A DNA stretch of 13,674 bases from PNKC01 sp038323265 (GTDB lineage: Bacteria > Chloroflexota > Dehalococcoidia > Tepidiformales > Tepidiformaceae): contig JBBQGT010000090.1 in assembly GCA_038323265.1 (NCBI GenBank), positions 1 to 13,674 on the forward strand. Direction: 5' to 3'. Under the pieces are notes generated by a model, which was not told the origin of the DNA, ran no database searches, and worked only from the letters and a program-made list of their open reading frames with translations. This document shows positions 12,802 through 13,674 of this stretch, piece after piece (position 1 is the stretch's first letter; each line of letters opens with the position of its first letter). Made by a program: the position numbers and the translations under genes.

Positions 12802-13674
12802 CTACGAGTGCCCCAGTACCCGGTGCGGTTCGTACGGCGCTTCCAACGCCTTCACTTCCTCCGGCGTCAGGTTGATCTCCAGCGCGTCGATCGCTTCGTC
12901 CAACTGGTACATCTTGCTCGCCCCGATGATCGGCGCGGAGACGAACGGCTTGCCAAGCATCCACGCCAGCGCCACCTGCGCTGGCTTCACGTCGCGCTCC
13001 GCCGCCACCTGCTTCACCGCCTCCACAACCTCGAAGTCCGAGTCCTTGTAGTACAGCGCGTGTGCGAAATGGTCTGACTTCGAACGCGTCGTTTCGTCCT
13101 GCTTGGTCGCGCTCCGGTTGCCGGCGAGGAAGCCGCGCGCCAGCGGGCTCCACGGGAAGATCCCCACGCCCTGCTCCCGGCACTGCGGGATCATCTCGCG
13201 TTCCTCCTCGCGGTACACCAAGTTGTAGTGGTTTTGCATCGAAACGAACTTCGACCAGCCGTGCGATTCCGCCACCTTCTGCGCCTTCGCAAACTGCCAC
13301 GCGTACATGCTCGATGCACCGATATACAACGCCTTTCCCGCCCGCACCACGTCGTTCAGCGCCTCCATCGTCTCTTCGATCGGCGTGTTCGGGTCCCACC
13401 GGTGGATCTGATAAAGGTCCACATAATCCGTCCCCAGCCGCCTCAACGAGGCATCGATGCTCTGCATCACGTGCTTTCGGCTCAACCCGCGGTCGTTCTG
13501 GTCGCCGCTCATCGGGTTGCAAACCTTCGTGGCGATGACCACCTTGTCGCGCTGCGCCATCTCCTTCAGCGCCCGGCCGGTGACCTCCTCGCTCGCCCCC
13601 ACGGAGTACACATCCGCCGTATCGAAGAAGTTGATCCCGGCGTCCAACGCGCGCTGCACGAACGGCCGCGCGGC
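12802..13674 (-). CDS. Aldo/keto reductase, 5'-truncated by the window edge
   Basis: The frame is open to the right edge and the first in-window codons read AARPFVQRALDAGINFFDTA, the usual second segment of the family, so about 40 N-terminal residues lie outside. The catalytic tetrad is visible: Asp in FFDTADVYS, Tyr in DVYSVGASEE, Lys in VVIATKV and His in LYQIHRWDP. The NADPH-binding end is seen in PIIGASKMYQLDEAIDAL. It reduces aldehydes or ketones with NADPH in the cytosol; the substrate is unknown. The GTG at 13659 is internal and should not be taken as the start. It converges on the thiolase gene across the inverted repeat. Confidence 0.94.
   Translation of the reverse strand, partial: AARPFVQRALDAGINFFDTADVYSVGASEEVTGRALKEMAQRDKVVIATKVCNPMSGDQNDRGLSRKHVMQSIDASLRRLGTDYVDLYQIHRWDPNTPIEETMEALNDVVRAGKALYIGASSMYAWQFAKAQKVAESHGWSKFVSMQNHYNLVYREEEREMIPQCREQGVGIFPWSPLARGFLAGNRSATKQDETTRSKSDHFAHALYYKDSDFEVVEAVKQVAAERDVKPAQVALAWMLGKPFVSAPIIGASKMYQLDEAIDALEINLTPEEVKALEAPYEPHRVLGHS

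Noticed and set aside
1..13674. Search for CRISPR repeats, tRNA or rRNA genes, IS ends and prophage genes
   Set aside because: No regularly spaced direct repeats, cloverleaf-like segments, transposase motifs or phage structural genes were seen by eye on either strand.

Overview
The window is GC-rich bacterial DNA with AGGAGG-type ribosome binding sites and many non-ATG starts. The gene style (a protein kinase followed by a TPR-cyclase protein, a DUF35-thiolase pair, a crotonase, a PIG-L deacetylase) recalls Chloroflexota, perhaps Dehalococcoidia-like. That placement rests on remembered family resemblance, not on a marker tree. The layout is ordinary chromosome; I see no phage, IS element, tRNA, rRNA or CRISPR array.

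Positions 1-605: a minus-strand rpsO-pnp unit (pnp runs off the left edge), with a plausible promoter that overlaps the start of a divergent gene. Positions 592-1451: a two-gene plus-strand unit with a GTGA overlap, encoding a P-loop kinase and a small ABM/EthD-like protein. Positions 1480-5112: a minus-strand signalling and periplasmic block, in transcription order a PQQ-dependent sugar dehydrogenase lipoprotein, a Ser/Thr kinase, and a TPR-adenylyl cyclase. Kinase and cyclase are separate frames joined by a GTGA overlap, and an out-of-frame cyclase-like C-terminus follows. Positions 5113-5916: a decayed DinB-like gene, a CRP-like palindrome, a small DUF6458 membrane protein and two hairpins.

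Positions 5980-6336: msrB (minus). Positions 6496-12720, all plus strand: enoyl-CoA hydratase, PIG-L deacetylase, a 12-TM His-bearing membrane protein, an ABC-2 exporter pair (ATGA overlap), and a DUF35 OB-fold/thiolase pair. A long perfect hairpin then separates this block from a minus-strand aldo/keto reductase that runs off the right edge.

The most interesting signal is the kinase at 2789-3805. It lacks the usual beta3 lysine (EVAFC in place of VAIK) and carries a lysine in the glycine-rich loop (GEGGRKRV). These are the two hallmarks of eukaryotic WNK ('with no lysine') kinases. Its direct coupling to a complete-looking class III cyclase suggests a phosphorylation/cAMP signalling module. 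The junction may instead be the scar of a lost central segment of a larger kinase-ATPase-TPR-cyclase protein.
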